Positions 34,324-42,864 of a stretch of 64,000 nt of DNA are shown here, one piece after another. How positions within the stretch are numbered: the first letter of the stretch is position 1; the number at the start of each line of letters is the position of its first letter. The notes beneath the pieces were generated by a model. That model was given only the letters and a program-made list of their open reading frames with translations, was not told the DNA's origin and did not search any database. The stretch is taken from the NCBI GenBank assembly GCA_964443145.1, contig CAYUBS010000001.1:24401-88400 (forward strand), written 5' to 3'. The DNA is from JAHEFT01 sp964443145. GTDB lineage: Bacteria; Pseudomonadota; Gammaproteobacteria; Xanthomonadales; SZUA-36. Both the position numbers and the translations under genes were made by a program.

Positions 34324-34605
34324 ATGCAGACGTACCTGGTACTAAGACGCAGCGCCTGGGAGACAACTGAAGAACTCGAGGATTCCGCGGCGATATCTAC
34401 ACGGGTGGGCGATGAGGAGATGGTCGATCAGGTCCGGTGGATAAGGTCCTACGTGCTGGATGAAGAAGACGGCACCCTGGGAACGGCGTGCATTTACCAG
34501 GCGGTTGATGAAGACGCCATAATGGAGCATGCGCAGAGAGCGCAAATACCGGCAGATGAGATCGTTCCAATTGTCGACACGGTGCTGGTGAGAGATGACC
34601 CCTGA
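34324..34605 (+). CDS. DUF4242-family protein
   Basis: A 93-residue cytosolic ferredoxin-like-fold protein. MQTYLVLRRS opens it and WIRSYVLDEEDGTLGTACIYQAVDEDAI is the DUF4242 core. Some relatives have been described as nickel-binding, but no metal site is evident here. A good AAGGAGAAGAG ribosome-binding site lies just upstream. Its TGA directly abuts the reverse-strand stop of the DUF4252 gene, forming TGATCA at 34603-34608. Confidence 0.8.
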   Translation: MQTYLVLRRSAWETTEELEDSAAISTRVGDEEMVDQVRWIRSYVLDEEDGTLGTACIYQAVDEDAIMEHAQRAQIPADEIVPIVDTVLVRDDP

Positions 34606-35190
34606 TCAGGTATTTTCATCAGGAGCCACCTGTACATCTTCAACCCCGGGGTTATCCACATCTAATGCCACCATGACATCGCCGAACTGATCAGGCTTGA
34701 TATCACCCATCAGATTGACGACAACGGCTTCGCTTTCGCCGTCTGAGACCAGTACCGTCATGCCGCAGATCCGACCGTCGATGGTGCGTAACAACATGTG
34801 GGTTGTCTCGTTTTCCTCCCGAACCAGCATTACCGGCTCCCAGCCGTCATCCTGCAGGTGTCGGCTCATGTCTTCGATCCGCCCGGCCACACGACCGGCG
34901 TCTCCGTCAATCTCGTAAATCCGTATACGCACACCATCCAGGCTTTTAAGCAATTCACGCGTTTCCGGCTCATCATCCATATGGCTGGCCGCGAAGCGCA
35001 ACACGGATGGGCCCAGCGACAGCGTCATTACCGAATCGGTGTCCCGAACCCCCAGTGACTCCAGGTCGGCAAAGCCATCGCTGCTTCTCGGCGCCGTCAA
35101 CCCACAGGCTGACAGGAACATCGCAATACCGGCTAAACACACCAGACGTGGAAAGAAACCCACGGCGTGGCGTCTATTCGGATGAGTCAT
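34606..35190 (-). CDS. DUF4252 lipoprotein (second copy)
   Basis: A 194-residue probable lipoprotein with a lipobox LSAC near residue 29 after a hydrophobic stretch. The remainder is a DUF4252 domain (about 55-180) with RIRIYEIDG, a DGWEPVMLVRE segment and VVVNLMGDIKPDQF. It shares layout and many positions with the DUF4252 protein encoded just upstream (for example GV-R--V/IFE, DDGWE/DRGWES, V-V-GSI/GDI-P), so they are tandem duplicates. It overlaps that gene by 17 bases and is the last gene of the sigma-factor operon. Function unknown. Confidence 0.82.
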   Translation of the reverse strand: MTHPNRRHAVGFFPRLVCLAGIAMFLSACGLTAPRSSDGFADLESLGVRDTDSVMTLSLGPSVLRFAASHMDDEPETRELLKSLDGVRIRIYEIDGDAGRVAGRIEDMSRHLQDDGWEPVMLVREENETTHMLLRTIDGRICGMTVLVSDGESEAVVVNLMGDIKPDQFGDVMVALDVDNPGVEDVQVAPDENT

Positions 35191-35728
35191 AGTCGGCGCC
35201 GTCGAGGTCTATGTCGAAGTTTTCCATTACCTTGCCCAGTTCCTGCGGATCGATACTGCCGATGACATTGACGAATACGGCCTCAGTTTCTTCCACCGCT
35301 ATCACGGTAATACCCTGGACCTGATTGTCATTGATCATCATGAAGATTCTAACCTGCTCATCTTCCGAATTGACTGTGACCACGGACTCCCAGCCCCGAT
35401 CGCTCAGATTTGCCGAAACATCTTTGACCAGGCTCACGGCGCCATCCGCCATTGCCTCGGTTTCAAACACGTTCACGCGAACACCATTGAGGCGCTTGAA
35501 CAACTCGGCAGCTTCCGGATCTTCGCTGGCGCTGAGGGACCCGATCAGGCCAAGCAGTGATTCGCCAACGGAAATTTGCACCGACGGCTCACCAAAAACT
35601 GCCGACAGCTCGCCAAAATCTACGTAGCCCGGAAAGTCTTTCAAAGCATCTTCCTGCGCGATCGCCGGAAAACTGATCAATGCCGTAACGCACAGCGTCA
35701 GGACCTTATTAACGATTGAATATTTCAT
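35174..35728 (-). CDS. DUF4252 exported protein (first copy)
   Basis: A 184-residue exported protein with a signal peptide ending near FPAIA (residue 24). The DUF4252 domain contains KRLNGVRVNVFETE, DRGWESVVTVNSEDEQVRIFMM and AVFVNVIGSIDP. Unlike its downstream paralogue it has no lipobox, so one copy should be free in the periplasm and the other lipid-anchored. It overlaps the anti-sigma-like gene by four bases. DUF4252 proteins are often encoded beside ECF sigma factors, which makes them likely regulon members or signal inputs. Confidence 0.83.
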   Translation of the reverse strand: MKYSIVNKVLTLCVTALISFPAIAQEDALKDFPGYVDFGELSAVFGEPSVQISVGESLLGLIGSLSASEDPEAAELFKRLNGVRVNVFETEAMADGAVSLVKDVSANLSDRGWESVVTVNSEDEQVRIFMMINDNQVQGITVIAVEETEAVFVNVIGSIDPQELGKVMENFDIDLDGADYDSSE

Positions 35729-36156
35729 GTGGTTTCCTCCTTGAGGGATTGTTCGGTAAAGGGAATGTGTTCTGAAAGTGTGTCTTTGACTCCCCGGCGC
35801 AGCTCTCCACCGAGGACCGTTTTAATCTCACTGCTGGTGCGCAGGCCGACCTTGTCCATGTAGGCAAAGGCAACAGCCAGGTCTTGCCGCGCCTGTTCGA
35901 CCTCGGTCGGCGAGGGTTGCCGGGGCTGCATCAGCACCACCGCCAGGACCAGTAGCGGAACGGCTGCAAATGCAGGCGCCATCGCCCAGCGCGGAAACTG
36001 CTCCGGAAACAACCACGACCAGAATCCGGCTCTGCCGCGCTCTTCGCGTGGAATGCGCTGCAACCGGCGTCTCAGACTGGCCGGAGCCTTCTCAATGGTG
36101 AGTTGCTCCATCAATGAATCGAGTTCCGCTTCAGTTATTTCATAGTCTTTGTTCAT
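35725..36156 (-). CDS. Probable anti-sigma factor, single-pass membrane protein
   Basis: A 143-residue protein. A cytoplasmic N-terminal region has the helix AELDSLMEQLTIEKAPASLRRRL, one transmembrane segment lies at about 57-76 (WAMAPAFAAVPLLVLAVVLM), and a periplasmic tail contains ARQDLAVAFAYMDKVGL. There are no HxxxCxxC zinc residues, so it is not a ZAS-type anti-sigma. The call rests on topology and on four-base overlaps with the ECF sigma gene upstream and DUF4252 gene downstream. Confidence 0.7.
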   Translation of the reverse strand: MNKDYEITEAELDSLMEQLTIEKAPASLRRRLQRIPREERGRAGFWSWLFPEQFPRWAMAPAFAAVPLLVLAVVLMQPRQPSPTEVEQARQDLAVAFAYMDKVGLRTSSEIKTVLGGELRRGVKDTLSEHIPFTEQSLKEETT

Positions 36157-36641
36157 GGTCTTACCTCTGCCAGCTGCTCACGCAACTGTTTTCTAGCACG
36201 GTGCAGGTAGGTTTTTACCTGCGGCATGTTCAGATCCAGTACAGCCGCGACTTCCTCGTAGCTGTGTTGGTGTATGTCGCGCAGCACCACCAGCGATCGG
36301 TAGGGCTCTTTCAGCCCGTTAATGGTGCGCTTGAGCCGGGCACCCAACTCCTTCTGGTGCGTGCCCTGCATTGGTCCAGGGGTCGTGTCCGGTTGATGCC
36401 ATTCCTGCAGTTCTTCCGTCGGACGCCTGCGGCGCAACCGGTCCAGGCAGCCGTTGCGGGTCACCCGCATCAGCCAGGGCCTGATCTTGTCAGGATCGAT
36501 CGAGTCCCGATGATTCCAGAGCTTCACGAAAGCCTCCTGACAAGCATCTTCCGCCTCCGCCGCATCCTTGAGGATGTACCTGGCCAGCGTCCATGCCTGG
36601 TTCTGGTATTCATCAACCCATCTGCGGAATTCTCTGCTCAT
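36153..36641 (-). CDS. ECF-type RNA polymerase sigma factor
   Basis: A 162-residue sigma-70 family factor with only regions 2 and 4. Region 2 shows AWTLARYILKDAAEAEDACQ and WNHRDSIDPDKIRPWL. Region 4 shows LKRTINGLKEPYRSLVVLRD followed by the helix-turn-helix HSYEEVAAVLDLNMPQVKTY. It heads an operon of four overlapping genes (sigma, anti-sigma, two DUF4252 proteins) and probably drives its own transcription. The inducing signal is unknown. Confidence 0.9.
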   Translation of the reverse strand: MSREFRRWVDEYQNQAWTLARYILKDAAEAEDACQEAFVKLWNHRDSIDPDKIRPWLMRVTRNGCLDRLRRRRPTEELQEWHQPDTTPGPMQGTHQKELGARLKRTINGLKEPYRSLVVLRDIHQHSYEEVAAVLDLNMPQVKTYLHRARKQLREQLAEVRP

Positions 36642-36700
36642 CTCATCAGCATAAACGCAGCCCGGGCAAAAAAGTTACAAGGCGATTGAAGTAAGATGTA

Positions 36701-37045
36701 ATGGTGATGAGCACAACACTCTACAAAAACAGCCTGCTGGCGCTAAAAAAGACCCTGGTCCGGGCTCAGGAAACCGGAGACCTGGCGGAAGAGACAGTGG
36801 AGTTGGACCAGGCTCGTGTCGGCCGCCTGTCACGGATGGACGCGATGCAGGCACAGGCAATGTCAAAAGAAACCGGCCGGCTACGACGCCAGAAGTTACT
36901 GCAAATCGAAGCGGCACTGCAGCGTATAGAAATTGATGACTACGGTTACTGCGGGGAGTGTGGAGAGGAAATTGTGGCGGGACGGCTGGAAGCAGACCCC
37001 ACCGCTCTTTTCTGTATTCAGTGTGCCTCGGCCCTGGAACGGTAG
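36701..37045 (+). CDS. DksA/TraR-type zinc-finger protein
   Basis: A protein of about 112-114 residues. An N-terminal coiled coil (about 15-75) precedes a four-cysteine zinc finger CGECG...CIQCA near the C-terminus. It is shorter than DksA (151 residues), and the coiled-coil tip reads VELDQARVGRLSRMDAMQAQAM, with one acidic residue near the tip. It could modulate RNA polymerase like DksA paralogues or be a general TraR/DksA-family protein. Two ATGs (36701 and 36707) are possible starts. Confidence 0.82.
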   Translation: MVMSTTLYKNSLLALKKTLVRAQETGDLAEETVELDQARVGRLSRMDAMQAQAMSKETGRLRRQKLLQIEAALQRIEIDDYGYCGECGEEIVAGRLEADPTALFCIQCASALER

Positions 37046-37059
37046 GACGCCAGCCGTGC

Positions 37060-39060
37060 TTAGCTGAACATCTCGCGCAGTTTGTCCAGGTGAGTACTGG
37101 CCCGCTCTTTTGAGCGTTCATTGTCTCGTTCAACGTCCTCACCGCGCCACTCGACAAGTTCGGGCGGAAGCTCATCCAGGAAGCGACTGGGCTCGCATTT
37201 CACCAACTCGCCATAACGGCGTCGGCGGCGGGCATAACTCAGAGTCAGGGACTCTCTGGCCCGGGTCAGCCCCACATACATGAGTCTGCGCTCCTCCTCT
37301 TCACCGCTCTCTTCCAGGCTGTTGCGGTGCGGCAGCAAATCTTCTTCGACACCCGCCATGAACACGTGTGGAAACTCCAGCCCCTTGGAGCCATGCAACG
37401 TCATCAACCGTACTTCCTGTTCCGGTTCCTTGTCCTGGTCAAGGCTGGTCAGCAGGGACAGCCTGCCCATCAGGTCCACCAGGCCATCCTCGGGGCGGTC
37501 GTCACGCAAACGCGACAACCAGGCCAGTAGTTCACGCGTGTTCTCGATCCGCCGTTCTGTCAGCACTGTGTTGTCGGACTGGTCGCGAATCCACTGCTCG
37601 TAACCGATTTTCTTGATCAGATCAGCGGCCGCATCGATCGGGTTGGCGCGCTCTCCCCGGTCACCGGTTTCAATGATCAGCCGGCAGAACTGGCGCAGGC
37701 TTTCAGCCGTGCGCGGCCTCAGTCCGGCCTGAACCTCGGGCTGCTGGGCAGCCTCGAGGAGGCTGATGTGTTTCAAGCCGGCGTGCTGGGCGATGATTCC
37801 CCTGGAGGTCACCCCGATGTCCCGCCGCGGCGTGTTCACTATGCGCAAGAACGCCGTGTTGTCATCCGGATTAATGGCCAGGCGCAGGTAACACATCAGG
37901 TCCTTGACCTCTGTGCGCTCGAAAAAAGAGGTGCCACCGGAAAGGTGGTACGGAATCTGATGCTCCCGCAAAGCCTGCTCCAGCACCCTGGACTGGTGGT
38001 TGCCGCGATACAAAACGGCGAAATCACCCCACTGGGCACGGGTCGTGTACTGTCGATGCAGGATTTCAGCAGCGATCATGCCCGCTTCCTCCAGTTCATT
38101 CTCACAGGGCATCACGCGAATGGGGTCGCCTTCGTGCAAAGCGCTCCATAACCGTTTCTCGATATCGTGCGGGTTATTGGCAATCAACGCGTTGGCGGCT
38201 TTGAGCACCGTGCCGCAGGAGCGGTAGTTCTGTTCCAGTTTAACGATGTGCAGTTTGGGAAAGTCCGAGGCCAGTTGCTGTAGATTTTCCGGCTGTGCAC
38301 CGCGCCATCCATAAATCGACTGATCGTCATCACCCACCGCCGTCAGGCGCCCTTCCGGTCCGGCCAGCAGGCGCAGCATCTGGTATTGGGTCTCATTGGT
38401 GTCCTGGTACTCATCCACCAGCAGGTAGCGGATTTGCTGCTGCCACTTCAGGCGGGTTTCTTCGTCACGCAAGGCCCTGAGCGACTGCAGGATCAAGTCG
38501 TCGAAATCCACCGCGTTGAGGTTGCGCAGGTGTTCCTCATACCGCTGGTAAAGGCCCAAAATAGCCGCTTCACCGCCGCTGCTGAATTCGGTATCTACCT
38601 CACTGGCTGCCAAAGCACGGTTCTTCCATCTGGAAACCTGTGCCCGGGCCAGCTTTACCCGTTCGGGCGAGGTACCCTCTGGCAGAAGATCACGGACCAC
38701 GGTCTGGCTATCGGTCTCATCCAGAATGCTGATACCGGGCCGATAACCCAACAGCTCATGGTGGTCCCGTAGGATTTTCCAGCCCAGCGAATGAAACGTT
38801 GAGACCGTTATTTCAGCTGCTTTTTCTTTACCGAGGCGCTTGCCGAGGCGCTCCTTCATCTCGCGGGCCGCTTTGTTGGTGAAGGTTATCGCCGCCACGC
38901 GGGCAGACGGCAACCCCCTGCCCTGCACCAGGTGTACGATTTTTTCGATGATGACACGCGTCTTCCCGCTGCCGGCGCCGGCGACAACCAACAGGGGGCC
39001 CTTCGTGTACTGCACGGCGGCTTTTTGCTGCGGGTTGAGTTGAATGGTGGAGGGTGGCAT
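37060..39060 (-). CDS. rep: ATP-dependent DNA helicase Rep
   Basis: A 666-residue SF1A 3'-5' helicase that helps replication forks past obstacles (E. coli Rep 673). Motif I AGAGSGKT is at 27-34. AITFTNKAAREMKERL, VDEYQDTNETQY (motif II), GDDDQSIYGWRGA (III) and a late MTLHGSKGLEFPHVF (V) and YVGLTRARESL (VI) follow. Length and sequence style favour Rep over UvrD. The ATG at 39060 begins MPPSTIQLNPQQKAAV; the upstream in-frame ATG at 39144 lies inside the groES promoter. It is divergent from groES. Confidence 0.93.
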   Translation of the reverse strand: MPPSTIQLNPQQKAAVQYTKGPLLVVAGAGSGKTRVIIEKIVHLVQGRGLPSARVAAITFTNKAAREMKERLGKRLGKEKAAEITVSTFHSLGWKILRDHHELLGYRPGISILDETDSQTVVRDLLPEGTSPERVKLARAQVSRWKNRALAASEVDTEFSSGGEAAILGLYQRYEEHLRNLNAVDFDDLILQSLRALRDEETRLKWQQQIRYLLVDEYQDTNETQYQMLRLLAGPEGRLTAVGDDDQSIYGWRGAQPENLQQLASDFPKLHIVKLEQNYRSCGTVLKAANALIANNPHDIEKRLWSALHEGDPIRVMPCENELEEAGMIAAEILHRQYTTRAQWGDFAVLYRGNHQSRVLEQALREHQIPYHLSGGTSFFERTEVKDLMCYLRLAINPDDNTAFLRIVNTPRRDIGVTSRGIIAQHAGLKHISLLEAAQQPEVQAGLRPRTAESLRQFCRLIIETGDRGERANPIDAAADLIKKIGYEQWIRDQSDNTVLTERRIENTRELLAWLSRLRDDRPEDGLVDLMGRLSLLTSLDQDKEPEQEVRLMTLHGSKGLEFPHVFMAGVEEDLLPHRNSLEESGEEEERRLMYVGLTRARESLTLSYARRRRRYGELVKCEPSRFLDELPPELVEWRGEDVERDNERSKERASTHLDKLREMFS

Positions 39061-39118
39061 GAGGCCGCAAATTCTACAGGATCCCGCTAACCCGCCGGAG
39101 CAAATTTTACCCTCATAC

Positions 39119-39144
39119 CTTGAAATGAAAACTCGCAACCCCAT
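39119..39144 (+). promoter_or_regulatory. Sigma-32 (RpoH) heat-shock promoter of groESL
   Basis: CTTGAAA at 39119-39125 and CCCCAT at 39139-39144 are separated by 13 bases, matching the RpoH consensus in both elements and spacing. The expected start near 39152 leaves a leader of about 115 bases before groES. No CIRCE repeat is visible in that leader. Confidence 0.9.
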
Positions 39145-39265
39145 CTGGAGCGACAGTGTGTAATAAAGGCGTTTTGCCGGGTTGCAGACATTAAGTGTTG
39201 CAGGAGGGCATAGCCCGCCCGCTTAACCATTCAAACAACTAGTAATAATTTTAGGAGATTCTGAA

Positions 39266-39556
39266 ATGAAACTTCGTCCTTTGCATGACCGCGTCATCGT
39301 AAAACGCGTAGAGGAAGAAAAGCTGTCCGCCGGTGGAATCGTGATTCCCGACAACGCAGCAGAAAAACCCATCCGTGGTGAAGTCCTGGCCGTTGGTAAC
39401 GGCAAAGTACTCGACAACGGCGAGCAACGTGGGCTGGATGTAAAAACCGGCGATATGGTTCTGTTCGGTAAGTATGCAGGCACTGAAGTCAAAGTGGATG
39501 GCGACGAGCTTCTCGTCATGCGCGAAGACGACATCATGGCCATCATCGAAGGCTAA
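39266..39556 (+). CDS. groES: Co-chaperonin GroES
   Basis: A 96-residue lid of the GroEL folding chamber, standard length. It begins MKLRPLHDRVIVKRVEEE. The mobile loop that docks to GroEL reads SAGGIVIPDNAAEKPIRGE, and LFGKYAGTEVKVDGDELLVM follows. A TAGGAGA ribosome-binding site lies about nine bases before the ATG. It is preceded by the RpoH promoter and followed 41 bases later by groEL. Confidence 0.98.
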   Translation: MKLRPLHDRVIVKRVEEEKLSAGGIVIPDNAAEKPIRGEVLAVGNGKVLDNGEQRGLDVKTGDMVLFGKYAGTEVKVDGDELLVMREDDIMAIIEG

Positions 39557-39597
39557 ACAGCCTCACGATAATCTAATTTGCAATTGAGGAATAAACA

Positions 39598-41238
39598 ATG
39601 AGTGCAAAAGACGTACGATTTGGTGAAGACGCCCGTGGCATGATGATCAAAGGCGTTAACACACTGGCCGACGCGGTCAAAGTAACGCTGGGTCCCAAGG
39701 GACGTAACGTAGTATTGGACAAAGCCTTTGGCGCACCCACCGTGACCAAGGACGGCGTTTCTGTCGCCAAGGAAATCGAACTGGAAAATAAGTTTGAGAA
39801 CATGGGTGCACAGATGGTCAAGGAAGTTGCTTCCAAGACTTCAGACGTTGCCGGCGACGGCACTACAACCGCTACCGTTCTGGCCCAGGCCATGCTGCGC
39901 GAAGGCATGAAAGCCGTTGCTGCCGGCATGAATCCGATGGATCTGAAGCGCGGAATCGACAAGGCCGTACTTACGGCAACCGAGTCCCTCAAAGGACAGT
40001 CAACCCCCTGCACCACCAACGCAGCGATTGCGCAGGTTGGTTCGATCTCCGCCAACTCCGACACGGAAGTGGGCGAATTGATCGCTGAAGCCATGGACAA
40101 GGTTGGAAAGGAAGGCGTGATCACGGTTGAAGACGCTTCCGGCCTCGCTAACGAGCTGGACGTGGTTGAAGGCATGCAGTTCGATCGCGGTTACCTCTCT
40201 CCCTACTTCATCAACGATCAGCAATCCATGAGTGTAGAGCTGGAAGAGCCTTACATCCTGCTGCATGACAAGAAAATCAGCAATGTCCGTGACATGCTGC
40301 CCGTGCTGGAAGGCGTGGCCAAGTCCGGCCGTTCGCTGCTGATCATTGCAGAAGACGTTGAAGGCGAAGCGCTGGCTACCCTGGTGGTCAATACCATTCG
40401 TGGAATTGTTAAGGTCGCGGCTGTCAAAGCTCCTGGTTTCGGCGATCGCCGCAAAGCCATGCTGGAAGACATCGCTGTCCTGACCGGCGGCACCGTGATT
40501 TCCGAGGAAGTGGGTCTGAGCCTGGAGAAAGCCACACTGGACGACCTGGGTTCTGCCAAGAAGATCAGCATCACCAAGGAAAACACCACCCTCATCGACG
40601 GTGCGGGTGAGTCTTCCCAGATCGAAAGCCGGGTCAACCAGATTCGTGCCCAGATCGAAGAGTCCACTTCTGACTACGACCGTGAAAAACTGCAGGAACG
40701 CGTGGCCAAGCTGGCCGGCGGTGTTGCCGTGATCAAGGTTGGCGCTGCCACCGAAGTAGAAATGAAAGAGAAGAAGGCCCGCGTTGAAGACGCGCTGCAC
40801 GCCACCCGCGCCGCCGTTGAAGAAGGCGTGGTACCGGGCGGCGGTGTCGCCCTGGTTCGCGCACTGGCCGCTGTCGCCAAGGTAAAAGGCGACAACGAAG
40901 ACCAGAACGTGGGTGTCGCCATCGCCATGCGCTCCATGCAGGAGCCTCTGCGCCAGATCGTCATCAACGCCGGTGAGGAAGGCTCAGTCGTTCTGAACAA
41001 AGTAGCGGATGGTGAAGGCAACTACGGTTACAACGCCGCTACCGGCGAATACACCGACATGATCAAAGCAGGCATCCTGGATCCGACCAAGGTCGTGCGT
41101 TCAGCGCTGCAGAATGCTTCATCGGTCGCCGGCCTGATGATCACTACCGAAGCCATGGTTGCTGAACTTCCGAGGGAAGACGCGCCGATGCCTGGTGGTG
41201 ACATGGGTGGTATGGGCGGTATGGGTGGCATGATGTAA
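39598..41238 (+). CDS. groEL: Chaperonin GroEL
   Basis: A 546-residue 60-kDa chaperonin subunit. The ATP site LGPKGRNVVLDK is near the N-terminus, with DVAGDGTTTATVLAQAM further on. GVVPGGGVALVRAL and the C-terminal GGM repeat tail are intact. The ATG is preceded by GAGGAA. It is the second gene of the groES-groEL pair and ends at a strong terminator, after which base composition changes. Confidence 0.98.
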   Translation: MSAKDVRFGEDARGMMIKGVNTLADAVKVTLGPKGRNVVLDKAFGAPTVTKDGVSVAKEIELENKFENMGAQMVKEVASKTSDVAGDGTTTATVLAQAMLREGMKAVAAGMNPMDLKRGIDKAVLTATESLKGQSTPCTTNAAIAQVGSISANSDTEVGELIAEAMDKVGKEGVITVEDASGLANELDVVEGMQFDRGYLSPYFINDQQSMSVELEEPYILLHDKKISNVRDMLPVLEGVAKSGRSLLIIAEDVEGEALATLVVNTIRGIVKVAAVKAPGFGDRRKAMLEDIAVLTGGTVISEEVGLSLEKATLDDLGSAKKISITKENTTLIDGAGESSQIESRVNQIRAQIEESTSDYDREKLQERVAKLAGGVAVIKVGAATEVEMKEKKARVEDALHATRAAVEEGVVPGGGVALVRALAAVAKVKGDNEDQNVGVAIAMRSMQEPLRQIVINAGEEGSVVLNKVADGEGNYGYNAATGEYTDMIKAGILDPTKVVRSALQNASSVAGLMITTEAMVAELPREDAPMPGGDMGGMGGMGGMM

Positions 41239-41280
41239 GGCAATCGCCTCATATCATCCGCTCATTCGTTGAGCACCAGA

Positions 41281-41311
41281 GAAACCCCGCCTTGTGCGGG
41301 GTTTCCTTTTT
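41281..41311 (+). terminator. Intrinsic terminator after groEL
   Basis: GAAACCCCGC (41281-41290) pairs perfectly with GCGGGGTTTC (41296-41305) around a CTTGT loop, followed by CTTTTT. It separates groESL from the AT-richer four-gene island. Confidence 0.93.
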
Positions 41312-41417
41312 GGGCAATCCATTGGCATCTTTAATCCAAACCGATAAACTCACACGCACACGGCTATTCGGCAAATCATCCGGACCGCAATGATCCTAAA
41401 AACGGCGCGCAGTATCC

Positions 41418-42854
41418 ATGGCAAAGCGGGTAAAGAAACGACAAGCACCTTCCAGGAAGAAATTCTCACGGGCACGCAGCAAATCTGCGGTAACGAATGC
41501 ACCGTCACAAATCGGACCCCTGACAGATCATTGGCCCTCCCTGCCCCAAGCCTCACCCTCGCTGGCCATGAGCATTTTTTCGCAAATGCACTTTATCGAA
41601 AAGATGCCGTCAGGCCAGCAGAAAAGTCTTCAGTTACGGCAGATTGAGCGGGTGTTGCGGCATGCTTACGAAACCGTACCCTGGTATCGCGACAAACTGA
41701 CCGGAATTGAGCACATCCCGAACGGAGATCTCGACGAGGAGTTTTTCTCCAGAATACCCATCCTGACCCGATCAGACATTCAAACCAACACAACGGCATT
41801 ACGCTCAACCCAGGTACCCCTCGAACATGGTGGCATAGGATATCTTCGATCTTCCGGTTCAACCGGAAAACCGATAGAAATCACTGCGACCCATGTCAGG
41901 AATTTTATTGGCAGGGGGCTTAGCCTGCGCACATATTACTGGCATCGCCTTGACACAACGCGAAAAAATGTTGATATCCGTACGGCTTTAGAGCCTGGAA
42001 CCAAGCGGAAAAACCTCAGGTGGTCATCGTTACCGTGGTCCGCCCCCAGTCCTCGCCTGGATCTCAATTTGCCGATAAACGAATTGTTCGAGCAATTTAT
42101 CGCCGAAGATCCAGTTTATGTGCAGTCGCATCCATATACCCTGTTGCTTCTAGCCGAAACCAGCCGCAAAACTGGAATCCTGCCACGAAAGCTGAAGGCC
42201 GCAAGATCATTCGGTGAAGCGCTTTCAGGTCATACCCGCCAAGTTCTGCGCGAAGTCTGGGATGTGCCGGTTATCGACTGCTATTCCGCCACAGAGATCG
42301 GAATAATGGCCCATCAGTGCCCGGAAAATGAAAACCTGCATGTCCAGGTCGAAAATGTCCGTGTCGAAATTCTGGATAAAAAGGGTACGCCTTGCCAACC
42401 AGGCGATATAGGCAGAGTGGTGGTCACCCCTTTGCATAATTTCGCCACACCCCTGATCCGCTACGAAATAGGGGATTATGCCCAGGTTGGGAAAGCCTGC
42501 GCTTGCGGACGAACCCTTCCTGTACTGAACCGGATCCTGGGACGGCATCGCAATTTATGTGTCCTGAAAAATGGTGAACGCTTTTTCCCGGAGATACGGG
42601 AGAATTTGACTAAATTTGGACATATTCGTCAGTTCCAGGCGCACCAGAAAACCCTCGAGGATATTGAGCTCAGAATAGTTGCCGTCCGACCATTCTCGGA
42701 TGAGGAACGAGGTGAAGTACAGGCTCTCCTTCAGAAAAAATTACATTACCCATTCAACGTGAATATTATTGAAGTGGAAGACATTCCGCGTGAAGCCAAT
42801 GGAAAGTTCGAAGAGTTTAAATCTGACATTCCCGGTGCGGAAATTGACAGGTAA
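41418..42854 (+). CDS. PaaK/CapK-like adenylate-forming ligase
   Basis: A 478-residue member of the phenylacetate-CoA ligase-like superfamily. A basic N-terminal tail (1-25) is followed by the adenylation core: P-loop-like SSGSTGKP at 145-152, CYSATEIG at 288-295 (aromatic-x-x-TE motif), a CACGRT cysteine pair near 361-366, and the hinge ILGRHRN at 373-379. A complete C-terminal lid domain ends in IPREANGKFEEFK, which includes the usual late Lys. It should activate a carboxylic acid with ATP. The acceptor may be CoA, an amine or a carrier and is unknown. First gene of the island; the next starts 10 bases on. A later ATG at 41568 would also preserve the core. Confidence 0.78.
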   Translation: MAKRVKKRQAPSRKKFSRARSKSAVTNAPSQIGPLTDHWPSLPQASPSLAMSIFSQMHFIEKMPSGQQKSLQLRQIERVLRHAYETVPWYRDKLTGIEHIPNGDLDEEFFSRIPILTRSDIQTNTTALRSTQVPLEHGGIGYLRSSGSTGKPIEITATHVRNFIGRGLSLRTYYWHRLDTTRKNVDIRTALEPGTKRKNLRWSSLPWSAPSPRLDLNLPINELFEQFIAEDPVYVQSHPYTLLLLAETSRKTGILPRKLKAARSFGEALSGHTRQVLREVWDVPVIDCYSATEIGIMAHQCPENENLHVQVENVRVEILDKKGTPCQPGDIGRVVVTPLHNFATPLIRYEIGDYAQVGKACACGRTLPVLNRILGRHRNLCVLKNGERFFPEIRENLTKFGHIRQFQAHQKTLEDIELRIVAVRPFSDEERGEVQALLQKKLHYPFNVNIIEVEDIPREANGKFEEFKSDIPGAEIDR

Positions 42855-42864
42855 ATAGAGCATC

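Noticed and set aside
40000..40800. 266-codon open frame on the minus strand
   Set aside because: Antisense to groEL, which is unquestionably coding.
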